From NCBI RefSeq assembly GCF_004798685.1, contig NZ_CP039291.1, positions 3,720,001 through 3,784,000 on the forward strand: 64,000 bases of DNA, in the 5' to 3' direction. Under the pieces are notes generated by a model. It was not told the DNA's origin and did no database searches. It saw only the letters and a program-made list of their open reading frames with translations. Shown one piece after another: positions 58,001 through 64,000 of this stretch. The DNA comes from Cellulomonas shaoxiangyii. Lineage in GTDB: Bacteria; Actinomycetota; Actinomycetes; Actinomycetales; Cellulomonadaceae. Each line of letters opens with the position of its first letter. Position 1 is the stretch's first letter. The position numbers and the translations under genes were made by a program.

Positions 58001-60707
58001 CCGCGACCAGGAGGTCGACCCCGAGGTGCACACGCCGGCGCCCGCTGCCGAGGTCGGTCGTCTCGAGGTCCACCAGCGGCCACACCGCGGGATCGCGCAC
58101 CGCGTGCGACAGCCGCTCGCGCACCTGCGCCAGGTGCGCCTCGCGGGCCGGGGCGTCGGCGTCCGCGAGGTCGTGGTGGCGCACGGGCACGGACGGCACC
58201 ACGGGGAGCACGCGCTGGCCGGAGCCGGGCGTGACGACCGCACGGAGCATCTCGTGCCGCCCGACCAGCGCGTCGAACGCCCGCACGAGCCGGTCGGTGT
58301 CCACGCCGTCGGCGTCGACCTCCACGTACCAGTGCGCCGCGACGCCGCCGAGGCGGTGCGCCGGGCTGCGCCCGACCAGGTACGCCTGCTGGACGGGGGT
58401 GAGGGCGAACTCGCCGTCCGGCCCACCCGGGTCGGCGGCGGCCGGGCGCACGCCGGCCCGGTCGCTGCCGGCACGGTCGGCGCCGGCACGGTCGGCGTCG
58501 GCACGGTCGGCGTCGGCACGGTCGGCGTCGGCGATCGGAGGTGCGTCCGTGCTCGGGGGTGCGTCCGCCGCCGCGGGTCCCGCGGTCGGTGCGTCGCACG
58601 CGGCCACCAGCCGCTCGGCGAGCCGCGCCGGCGTCGCCGCCAGCAGGTCCGCGAGCGGCACCTCGGTGCCGTGGTCGTCCACCAGCGCGCGCTGCAGCGC
58701 CATCGCCCGCAGCGAGTCGACGCCGAGCGCGACGAGGGGCCGGTCCCGGTCGGCGCCACCGCCGGTGACCCGGCGCAGCACGTCCGCCAGCGCGACCTCG
58801 TGCCGGAGCGTGGCGGGCAGGCCCCGCAGCAGGTCGCGCATCGCGGGGCCGCCGACGGGTCCGGCCGGCACGGTCGCGGGCCGGGCGGGCGCGACCCACC
58901 GGTGCAGCTCCGCGAGCGTGCCGGCCGTGAACCGCTCGGCGCACGCGCCGCGCTGCACCTTGCCGCTCGTGGTGCGCGGCAGACCGCCGGGGCGCAGCAG
59001 GACGACCGCGCCGGGCTCGACCTCGAGGTCCGCGAGCACCGCCGCGCACACGGCCTCGACGACCTCGGCGAGGTCGTCGGCCGCGGTGTCGCGCGCCACC
59101 TCGGCCGCGACCAGGACGCGCTCCTCCCCGTCGACGTCGAGGGACGAGGCCGCGCACAGGTGCTGCCGCACGGCCGGGTGCGCCTCGGCGGCCGCGTGCT
59201 CGACGTCCTGCGGGTGCACGTTGCGCCCGCGCACGATGATGAGGTCCTTGCGCCGCCCGCACACGACGACGCCCACGGGACCGCCGTCGGGGTCCGGTAC
59301 CACGAAGCCGAGGTCGCCGGTGCGCAGGAAGGGCCCGTCCCCCGTGGCGGTGCGGGCGCCGAACGTCCCGCCGCTGAGCTCGGGCCGACCCCAGTAGCCG
59401 AGCGCCACGCTGGGCCCGGCGACCCAGATCTCGCCGGTACGTCCCGGGGGCAGCTCCTCGCCGGTCGCGGGGTCGACGATCCGCAGGTCCTGCCGCGGGT
59501 CCACGTCCTGCCCCGAGACGACGAGGGTGCGGGCCACGGTGCCGGGTGCGGCGTCGTCGTCGACCCGGCGGACCTCGCCGTCCGCCAGCGCGGCGGCGTC
59601 GACGCGGACGGTCGCGGCGGGCCGGCCCAGCGCGCCGACCGCCACCGCGAGCGTGGACTCGGCGAGCCCGTACCCGCCGTGCACGGAGGCCGCCCGCATG
59701 CCGCAGGGGCCGAAGGTCTTCACGAACCGCTCGAAGGTCGGCGCCCGCAACGGCTCGGCGCCGACCACGAGGCTGCGCACGGTCGACAGGTCGAGGGTGG
59801 CACGCTCCTGCGCGGTGACCCGCTCGGTGCACAGGTCGAGCGCGAAGGTGGGGGCGTACGCGTACGTGCCGCCGTGCCGGGTGATCGCCTCGAGCCACCG
59901 GTACGGGTCCGCCGCGAACGTCGCGGGGGCGAGGAGCACCGCGTGACAACCGGACGCCAGCGGCTCGAGGATCCCGGCGACGAGCCCCATGTCGTGGAAC
60001 GGAGGCAGCCAGCTGACGGACACGCCGCGCGCCGCCTCCGCCGGGTCGTCGTGCCCGAGGCGCCGCGCGAGCACCGCCACGTTGTGCGCGAGGGCGCCCT
60101 GGCCGACCATCACGCCGCGCGGTCGCCGCGTGGTACCGGACGTGTACTGCAGGAACGCGACGTCGTCGGGCCGGTGCTCGGGACGGCGCCACTCGGTCGT
60201 GTCTGCCGTGCAGTCGGCGACGTCGATCCACCGCACGTCGCCGAGGCGGCCCGCGGCCCGCAGTGCCGCGGCCGACGCGGTCGCCTCCCCCGCGGTGAGC
60301 ACCACCGCGGGTGTGGCGTCGGCGACGACCGCCCCGAGCAGCTCGCCGCCGTGCGCGAGCGCCCGCGGGTGGCTCGTCACGGGGACGAGCCCGGCCGCGA
60401 CGCTCGCCAGGAACGAGACGACGTAGTCGACGCCCGCCGCCTGCACGACCACCGCGCGGTCCCCCGGCGCGGCGACCTGCTGCAGCCCGGCCGCCGTCGC
60501 CCGGACGCGGTGCGCGAGCTCGGCGCGCGTCAGGTGCGCGCGATCCGCGCCGTCCCGGCCGACGAGCGTGACGGCCGGCGCGCCGGGCGCCTCGTCCGCC
60601 CGCCGCATGATGGTGTCGACGACCGTCGTACACCTGTCGGCCCCCTCGCCGCGGGCTGTGACGTCAACGCCCCCGACCGTCGTCCCCGTGCTCTCCGCCA
60701 CCCGCAT
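55086..60707 (-). CDS. NRPS loading/first module: FAAL-ACP-Cy-A(Cys)-PCP
   Basis: This is a 1873-residue first protein of the assembly line. The N-terminal 600 residues are a fatty acyl-AMP ligase (FLQYTSGTTRRPRGVMVG; SWLPPFHDMGLVAGILEPLA; YGLAESTLAV). An ACP follows (LGVDSLRAM, near 664), then a heterocyclisation domain with LTPVQQAYLVGRS and an intact DLLVAD near 896. The A domain (about 1220-1735), with YVIYTSGSTGVPKGVTVTH, has a pocket D-L-W-N-L-S consistent with cysteine. A carrier (LGVDSVGLV, near 1797) ends it. It activates a fatty acid, condenses it with Cys and closes a thiazoline. The ATG at 60707 has GGAGG 6 bases before. Confidence 0.93.
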   Translation of the reverse strand: MRVAESTGTTVGGVDVTARGEGADRCTTVVDTIMRRADEAPGAPAVTLVGRDGADRAHLTRAELAHRVRATAAGLQQVAAPGDRAVVVQAAGVDYVVSFLASVAAGLVPVTSHPRALAHGGELLGAVVADATPAVVLTAGEATASAAALRAAGRLGDVRWIDVADCTADTTEWRRPEHRPDDVAFLQYTSGTTRRPRGVMVGQGALAHNVAVLARRLGHDDPAEAARGVSVSWLPPFHDMGLVAGILEPLASGCHAVLLAPATFAADPYRWLEAITRHGGTYAYAPTFALDLCTERVTAQERATLDLSTVRSLVVGAEPLRAPTFERFVKTFGPCGMRAASVHGGYGLAESTLAVAVGALGRPAATVRVDAAALADGEVRRVDDDAAPGTVARTLVVSGQDVDPRQDLRIVDPATGEELPPGRTGEIWVAGPSVALGYWGRPELSGGTFGARTATGDGPFLRTGDLGFVVPDPDGGPVGVVVCGRRKDLIIVRGRNVHPQDVEHAAAEAHPAVRQHLCAASSLDVDGEERVLVAAEVARDTAADDLAEVVEAVCAAVLADLEVEPGAVVLLRPGGLPRTTSGKVQRGACAERFTAGTLAELHRWVAPARPATVPAGPVGGPAMRDLLRGLPATLRHEVALADVLRRVTGGGADRDRPLVALGVDSLRAMALQRALVDDHGTEVPLADLLAATPARLAERLVAACDAPTAGPAAADAPPSTDAPPIADADRADADRADADRAGADRAGSDRAGVRPAAADPGGPDGEFALTPVQQAYLVGRSPAHRLGGVAAHWYVEVDADGVDTDRLVRAFDALVGRHEMLRAVVTPGSGQRVLPVVPSVPVRHHDLADADAPAREAHLAQVRERLSHAVRDPAVWPLVDLETTDLGSGRRRVHLGVDLLVADAASLRVLLDEWRQLYASDADARVLPALRTSFRDGVRALDARAAGPAGDRAERYWRDRLETLPAGPDLPWAPDLDTAGPPRFTRLRHRLDPAAWGRLRERAAARGLTPATVLATAWAAAVGTWSRTGRFHVTLTVADRPGLPGIEGVVGDFTGVEVLEVDLTGDPTVADLAAALQARLAADLEHRAVPGVEVLRLLVRRDGRRAPAPGVVLTCALGQGGGGDDLPTRWLGEEVFAVSQTPQVALDHQAVEAGGALLLSWDVVEAALPDGVARRLVAACADLLDRLAADDGAWSQAARTPDHEHLAEVAAANATQGPAPRGALHGPLVERVREDPDAPAVLTADRAVRRGELLAAAGRAAAGLRAAGAGPGTTVAVLAATSPEQVAGVLAALLTGAAYLPVDPALPRERQDHLVRHGGAVAVVVGPAGDPAVAAAAGVPAVPADLGAGPDVGADAAADAGADPGLDLDTALALADVPVDPDAPAYVIYTSGSTGVPKGVTVTHAAALNTCVDLVERYDVGAGDRVLGLSSMSFDLSVWDVFGVLGAGGALVLPDPADRRDPARWVDLMAAHGVTLWNTVPALMGMLLEHLDGAAAPAPPLRLVLLSGDWIPVDLPARLARVVPGARLVALGGATEAAIWSIAHEPGVRTPAGWDSVPYGHALRNQRVHVLDDRGHECPAWVTGEIHLAGVGLALGYRGDAERTARSFVTHPATGERLYRTGDLGRWRPGGLVEFLGREDGQVKIGGHRVELGEVEAALARHPRVRAAVASAVGPRHRRRLVAHVVPEDGAGCGAADARALADDVRAHAATVLAAALVPSAVLVRPDLPLTANGKVDRAALAQAAAAAASAAPVVGGVPPGPGSAAGATAELLRRLTAAEVGGDVGIDTHLFELGVDSVGLVRLHRRLLEATGRPVPLTAFFEHPTVRALADHLDGREEAPTGARAPRRAARRSPAPAAVLADTVRPDALELL

Positions 60708-60881
60708 GACGTCCTCCGCCTCGTGCCGCTCCGCCGCTCGCGGCACAGACGATCACGGGGGGGTGGAGGCGAGGAATGGTCGAGTGGGTGGCCCGCACGG
60801 GTACCGCGGACGCCTGGTCGTCCGGCTACCCCGGCCCTGCCCGGCGGGCGTCCGGCCGGGCGCCGAGCAGCGCGCACGCCA

Positions 60882-60912
60882 ACGGCGCGGCCCCCCTCCC
60901 GGGCCGCGCCGT
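60882..60912 (-). terminator. Terminator of the DrrAB-like exporter operon
   Basis: ACGGCGCGGCCC pairs perfectly with GGGCCGCGCCGT (12 bp) around a 7-base C/T loop, 13 bases beyond the permease stop. A second small hairpin (60918-60934) spans the stop codon itself. The rest of the 217-base gap 60708-60924 must hold the NRPS operon promoter, but I see no clear hexamers. Confidence 0.75.
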
Positions 60913-60924
60913 GACGCCCGGGCC

Positions 60925-61770
60925 CTAGGCCCGGCCGCGTGCGACGCGCCCGCGGAGGGCGAGCAGCGCCATGGTGTGGGTGATGACCGCGACGATGCCG
61001 ATGGCGACGAACGCGCGGAGCAGGAGGGTGCCGTCCCAGCCGTCGGTGACCAGCGAGCGCAGTGCCGCGAACACGTGCGTCAGGGGGTTCACGTCGGCCA
61101 CCGCGGCGAGCCAGTCGGTCATGCGCTCCTGGGGCACGATCGTCGTGGTGAGGAACACGAACGGGAAGAACAGCAAGAACGCCTGGGCCGTGACGGTCGG
61201 GTTGCCGGTGCGCAGCGCAACCGCGTAGAGCCACCCGACGTACCCGAGCGCCCAGGCGGCCGCGACGCCGACGAACGCCAGCATCCCCAGCACCCCGGTC
61301 GTGAACTCGACGCCGACGGCGAAGCCGAGCGCGAGCACGGGCAGGCTCATGAGGAGCACCATCACCAGGTCGGTGACCATGAAGCCGAGGAGCAGGGCCA
61401 GCCGGTTGACCGGCGCCATGAGCATCCGGTCGAAGTACCCCGTCGTGATGTCGTGCACGAGCGCCGTGGCGCGCGTCAGGCCGGTCGTCGCGACCACGAT
61501 CGAGACGGGCAGCTGGAACGCCCGGAAGTCCTCCACCCCCGCCCCGCCGAGCATGTCCTCGAGTGAGCCGACGAACACGGCGAAGAAGAAGACGGGGATG
61601 AACAGCGGCGCGACGAACTCGGCCGGCTCGCGCCGCGCCTGGCGCAGGGAGCGCCCGGCGACGGACACGACGTCGCGCCAGAAGCCGGCGGGCCGGGCGA
61701 GCGCGGGCGGGCGCGGTTCGACGGAGCGCGCCGTCGTCGCGGTGGGCAGGGCCGCCGTGGGCACGGTCAT
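60925..61770 (-). CDS. ABC-2 type permease (DrrB-like)
   Basis: This is a 281-residue membrane protein with about six helices. FVAPLFIPVFFFAVFVGSLE, TTGYFDRMLMAPVNRLALLL and LTTTIVPQERMTDWLAAVAD (near NPLTHVFAALR) are the DrrB/ABC2 pattern for daunorubicin-type exporters. The N-terminus is a 30-residue Pro/Ala stretch. It overlaps the ATPase gene by ATGA. With the ATPase it should export or confer resistance to the product of the NRPS operon that follows, though lipid transport is also possible. Confidence 0.9.
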   Translation of the reverse strand: MTVPTAALPTATTARSVEPRPPALARPAGFWRDVVSVAGRSLRQARREPAEFVAPLFIPVFFFAVFVGSLEDMLGGAGVEDFRAFQLPVSIVVATTGLTRATALVHDITTGYFDRMLMAPVNRLALLLGFMVTDLVMVLLMSLPVLALGFAVGVEFTTGVLGMLAFVGVAAAWALGYVGWLYAVALRTGNPTVTAQAFLLFFPFVFLTTTIVPQERMTDWLAAVADVNPLTHVFAALRSLVTDGWDGTLLLRAFVAIGIVAVITHTMALLALRGRVARGRA

Positions 61771-62801
61771 CGCGTGGCCTCCCGGGCCTCGTCGGGGTGG
61801 GGCGCGCCGTCGTCCGTGGCGAAGTGGCGGCCGGTGAGGGACAGGAACACGTCGTCGAGCGTCGGCCGGCGCAGCGCGAGGCTGCGGGTGCGGACCCCGG
61901 CGGTGGCGAGCGCGACGGCGACGGGCCCGAGCGCGCGCGTGCCGTCGAGCACGGACGCGGTCACCTGGTCACCGCGGACCTCGACGCCCTCGACGACGTC
62001 GAGCCGGCGCAGCGCGTCGGCCGCGTCGCCGGCCTGCTCGTCGACCTCGGCGACGACGACGTCGGTGCCGATGGTCCGCTTGAGCTCGTCGGGCGTGCCC
62101 TCGGCGACGACCCGGCCGGCGCTGATGATGCCGACCCGGTGCGCGAGCACGTCGGCCTCCTCGAGGTACTGCGTGGTGAGGAAGACGGTGACGCCCAGCT
62201 CGGCGTTGAGGTGCTGCACCTCGGCCCACAGCGCCTCGCGGCTCTCCGGGTCGAGGCCGGTCGTCGGCTCGTCGAGGAAGACGACGCCCGGGCTGTGCAC
62301 GAGCGCCATCGCGACGTCCAGCCGGCGGCGCATGCCGCCCGAGTAGCTGCCGGCGGGCCGGTCGAGCGCCGACCCGAGGGCGACGAGGTCGCCGAGCTCG
62401 CGCAGCCGCCGGTCGATCTGCGCGGCGCGCATGCCGTAGAGCCGCCCCTGCAGCCGCAGCAGCTCGCGGCCGGTCTGCTTGAGGTCGAGCGCGGTGGCCT
62501 GCAGGGCGGCGCCGATCCGCAACCGCACCTCGCCGGGGCGCGTCGCGACGTCGAAGCCGGCGACGACGGCGCGTCCGGACGTGGGGGCCAGCAGCGTGCA
62601 CAACGTGCGCACGAGGGTCGTCTTCCCGGCGCCGTTGGGACCGAGGAAGCCGTAGACCTCCCCGTCACGGACGGCGAGGTCCACCCCGGCGAGGACGTCG
62701 CGGCCCCCGAGGGTCCGGTGCAGGTCCTCCACGAGGACGGAGCACGGCGTCCCGTCGCCGGGCGGGCGCCGCACGGGCGCGAGGGTCGCAGACGTCGTCA
62801 T
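61767..62801 (-). CDS. ABC transporter ATPase (DrrA-like)
   Basis: This is a 344-residue ATPase with Walker A GFLGPNGAGKTTLVRTL, signature GSYSGGMRRRLDVAMALVHS, Walker B VVFLDEPTTGLDPESREALW and the DrrA C-terminal domain (LALRRPTLDDVFLSLTGRHF). It pairs with the permease at 60925. It is divergent from a TetR regulator at 62898, the usual set-up for drug-inducible export. GAAGG lies 8 bases before the ATG. Confidence 0.93.
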   Translation of the reverse strand: MTTSATLAPVRRPPGDGTPCSVLVEDLHRTLGGRDVLAGVDLAVRDGEVYGFLGPNGAGKTTLVRTLCTLLAPTSGRAVVAGFDVATRPGEVRLRIGAALQATALDLKQTGRELLRLQGRLYGMRAAQIDRRLRELGDLVALGSALDRPAGSYSGGMRRRLDVAMALVHSPGVVFLDEPTTGLDPESREALWAEVQHLNAELGVTVFLTTQYLEEADVLAHRVGIISAGRVVAEGTPDELKRTIGTDVVVAEVDEQAGDAADALRRLDVVEGVEVRGDQVTASVLDGTRALGPVAVALATAGVRTRSLALRRPTLDDVFLSLTGRHFATDDGAPHPDEAREATR

Positions 62802-62833
62802 GTTCGGGCCTTCGTTCCGCCGGGGGCAGGGTT

Positions 62834-62846
62834 ACCCTCACAGGGT
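62834..62846. promoter_or_regulatory. Candidate TetR operator
   Basis: ACCCT-CAC-AGGGT is a perfect short inverted repeat in the middle of the 96-base divergent gap between drrA-like and tetR-like genes, overlapping likely promoter positions for both. Confidence 0.45.
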
Positions 62847-62897
62847 GCCGATACAGTGGGGAGAAGGTCAAGACATGATGTCTCGGGGTCAGTCATC

Positions 62898-63542
62898 GTG
62901 ATCGAGTCGGGCGCACCGGTCGCCACCGGGTGGCAGGACGCGATCGAGGCCCACAAGGCCCGCTACCGCGACCGGATCATGGACGCCGCGGTCGAGCTCG
63001 CCGCGTCGGAGGGGGCTGCGCGCATCACCATGGCGCGGCTCGCGCAGCACGCCGGCATCGGTCGCGCGACGCTCTACAAGTACTTCCCCGACGTGGAGCA
63101 GGCGCTGCTGGCGCACGTCCGGCGGGAGATCGACCGCTGCGCCGAGGTGCTGGCCCGCGCCGCCGCCCTGCCCGGCTCCACCGGTCTCGAGCGGCTGCAC
63201 GGCAGCATCACCGCGGTCGCCGACTACTTCGCCAGCAGCGGCCACCGCATGAGCTGGGCGAGCCTCGACCGCGCCGAGCTGAGCACGACCGCGAACAGCG
63301 TGGTGACCGCGCACATGGCTGCGCTCGTCGAGCCGGTCGTCGGCGTCTTCGCGGACGGTCTGCGCGACGGCAGCATCCGCGCCGGGCTCGACCCGGCCGT
63401 GCACGGGCCGCTCGTCCTCAAGCTCGTCGTCAGCCTGCACGACGAGCTGTTCCGAGGCGTCATGACGAGCGCCGAGGCCGTCGAGGCCGTGTGGCAGCTG
63501 GTCGCGCGGGGCATCGCCGCGCAGCCCGACGCGACCGTCTGA
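62898..63542 (+). CDS. TetR/AcrR-family repressor
   Basis: This is a 214-residue protein. The N-terminal HTH is ARYRDRIMDAAVELAASEGA, then RITMARLAQHAGIGRATLYK YFPDVEQALL across the recognition helix and its flank. The all-helical C-terminal ligand domain (GHRMSWASLDRAELSTTANS; HGPLVLKLVVSLHDELFRGV) ends at 63542. The GTG at 62898 is the only in-frame start close to the domain; ATG codons just upstream are out of frame. It is divergent from the exporter operon, which it most probably represses until the product or a similar drug binds. Confidence 0.9.
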   Translation: MIESGAPVATGWQDAIEAHKARYRDRIMDAAVELAASEGAARITMARLAQHAGIGRATLYKYFPDVEQALLAHVRREIDRCAEVLARAAALPGSTGLERLHGSITAVADYFASSGHRMSWASLDRAELSTTANSVVTAHMAALVEPVVGVFADGLRDGSIRAGLDPAVHGPLVLKLVVSLHDELFRGVMTSAEAVEAVWQLVARGIAAQPDATV

Positions 63543-63599
63543 CGCGCTCGCGAGAGGTCGGCAGGGCGCCCGCCGGGAGGACCGGCCGGGCCGGCGGAC

Positions 63600-63630
63600 G
63601 ACGGCCGCGCGACGGTGCGCGCGGGCCGTC
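63600..63630. terminator. Bidirectional terminator between tetR-like and luxR-like genes
   Basis: GACGGCC and GCGCG pair with CGCGC and GGCCGTC, 12 base pairs with one bulged G and a 6-base loop, between two converging genes. Confidence 0.7.
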
Positions 63631-63635
63631 CCCGG

Positions 63636-64000
63636 TCAGCGGTGGGCGAGCGCGAGCGCCCCCGTCGCGGGGACGCGACGCTGCGCCCCGGTCACGTGCT
63701 CGGCACGGCGCGGCGCACCCGCGGGCTCCTCGGCACCCGGGCGCGGCTCCACGAGGTTCTCGCGCAGGGCCACGGACACCGCCGACGTGCGGTTGGAGCA
63801 GTTGAGCTTGGCGAGGACGTTGGCGACGAGCCGCTTGACGCCGTGCTGCGAGATGCGCAGGGCCTTGGCGATCTGCTTGTTGCTCATGCCGTCCACCAAG
63901 AGCGCCACGACCTCCCGCTCACGCGGCGTGAGCTGGCCGTACGCCGGCCGCCGGCCCACCTGACCCTCGCGGGCGCTGGCGAGCAGGCGCCCGGCGAGGG
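63636..64000 (-). CDS. LuxR-type regulator, C-terminal part
   Basis: The last 120 or so residues of a regulator whose N-terminus lies beyond the window edge. The frame stays open to base 64000 and reads RLLASAREGQVGRRPAYGQL before the DNA-binding domain. The HTH is clear: LTPREREVVALLVDGMSNKQ, then IAKALRISQHGVKRLVANVL and AKLNCSNRTSAVSVALRENL. The sequence after it is an Ala/Pro/Arg-rich tail. A GTG at 63959 could start a short HTH-only protein, but the upstream frame looks protein-like. Relation to the biosynthetic island is unclear. Confidence 0.75.
   Translation of the reverse strand, partial: LAGRLLASAREGQVGRRPAYGQLTPREREVVALLVDGMSNKQIAKALRISQHGVKRLVANVLAKLNCSNRTSAVSVALRENLVEPRPGAEEPAGAPRRAEHVTGAQRRVPATGALALAHR

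Noticed and set aside
55209-60914. Very long plus-strand open frame opposite the FAAL-NRPS gene
   Set aside because: It runs exactly opposite the NRPS gene, and its product is low-complexity Arg/Ala/Gly/Val sequence without any domain. Long antisense frames are expected at this base composition.
60708-60924. Fur/DmdR iron box before the NRPS operon
   Set aside because: I found no A/T-rich 19-bp palindrome in this gap, so iron regulation is not supported by sequence.
25241-63542. Acquisition of the whole island on a mobile element
   Set aside because: No integrase, transposase, tRNA gene or flanking direct repeat is visible. Only a small drop in G+C near 40.2-41.1 kb hints at transfer.

Overview
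The window is very GC-rich double-stranded genomic DNA from an actinobacterium. GTG starts are frequent and many genes overlap by four bases. Two secreted esterases carry a Pro/Thr linker and a C-terminal family-2 cellulose-binding module, which points to a cellulose-degrading member of the Cellulomonadaceae (Cellulomonas-like). That placement is an inference.

From 1 to about 25.1 kb lies mixed housekeeping and accessory DNA. It holds an EamA transporter fragment, an ArsR/SRPBCC pair with an obvious operator, phosphofructokinase, a GH13 enzyme, an AAA ATPase, a lysE/lysG-type exporter-regulator pair, a potassium channel, a CE1-type esterase, an ECF42 sigma factor with its YCII partner, an amino-acid permease, a HAD phosphatase, an MFS transporter, a GNAT protein, a CE15 glucuronoyl esterase, and a YceI/ECF sigma/anti-sigma operon with a recognisable ECF promoter. 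Dispersed palindromes and a strong G-quadruplex tract sit between these genes.

From about 25.2 to 63.5 kb lies a biosynthetic island with two layers. The first is a six-gene, translationally coupled NRPS/PKS operon (60.7 to 41.0 kb, minus strand): FAAL-ACP-Cy-A-PCP; KS-AT-PCP-Cy-A-PCP-degenerate C; acyl-CoA dehydrogenase; type II thioesterase; C-PCP-reductase; and a free-standing A domain. The adenylation codes read as Cys, Cys and Thr, so a lipo-thiazoline type compound released reductively is the inferred product. A DrrAB-like exporter, a TetR regulator and a Sfp-type phosphopantetheinyl transferase flank it.

The second layer (25-41 kb) looks like a ribosomal peptide system that I cannot assign to a described class. 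Two small paralogous genes (29.05-29.32 and 40.70-40.97 kb) encode 89- and 90-residue peptides. Their first 41 residues align without gaps, each has a GxxxG segment, and one has a Cys pair. Each is monocistronic, with its own terminator and the same promoter architecture. Between them is a coupled operon: HTTM protein, ABC exporter, alpha/beta hydrolase, SdpA-like anchored protein, LuxR regulator, DCC1 thiol-disulfide protein, flavin halogenase and a secreted TAP-type hydrolase that has lost its nucleophile serine. An O-methyltransferase and a heterodimeric M16 peptidase pair lie alongside. Together these look like precursors, leader protease, tailoring, disulfide and export functions. The resemblance to SdpA/SdpB/SdpC maturation is an inference.

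The right edge carries a LuxR-type regulator that runs out of the window.
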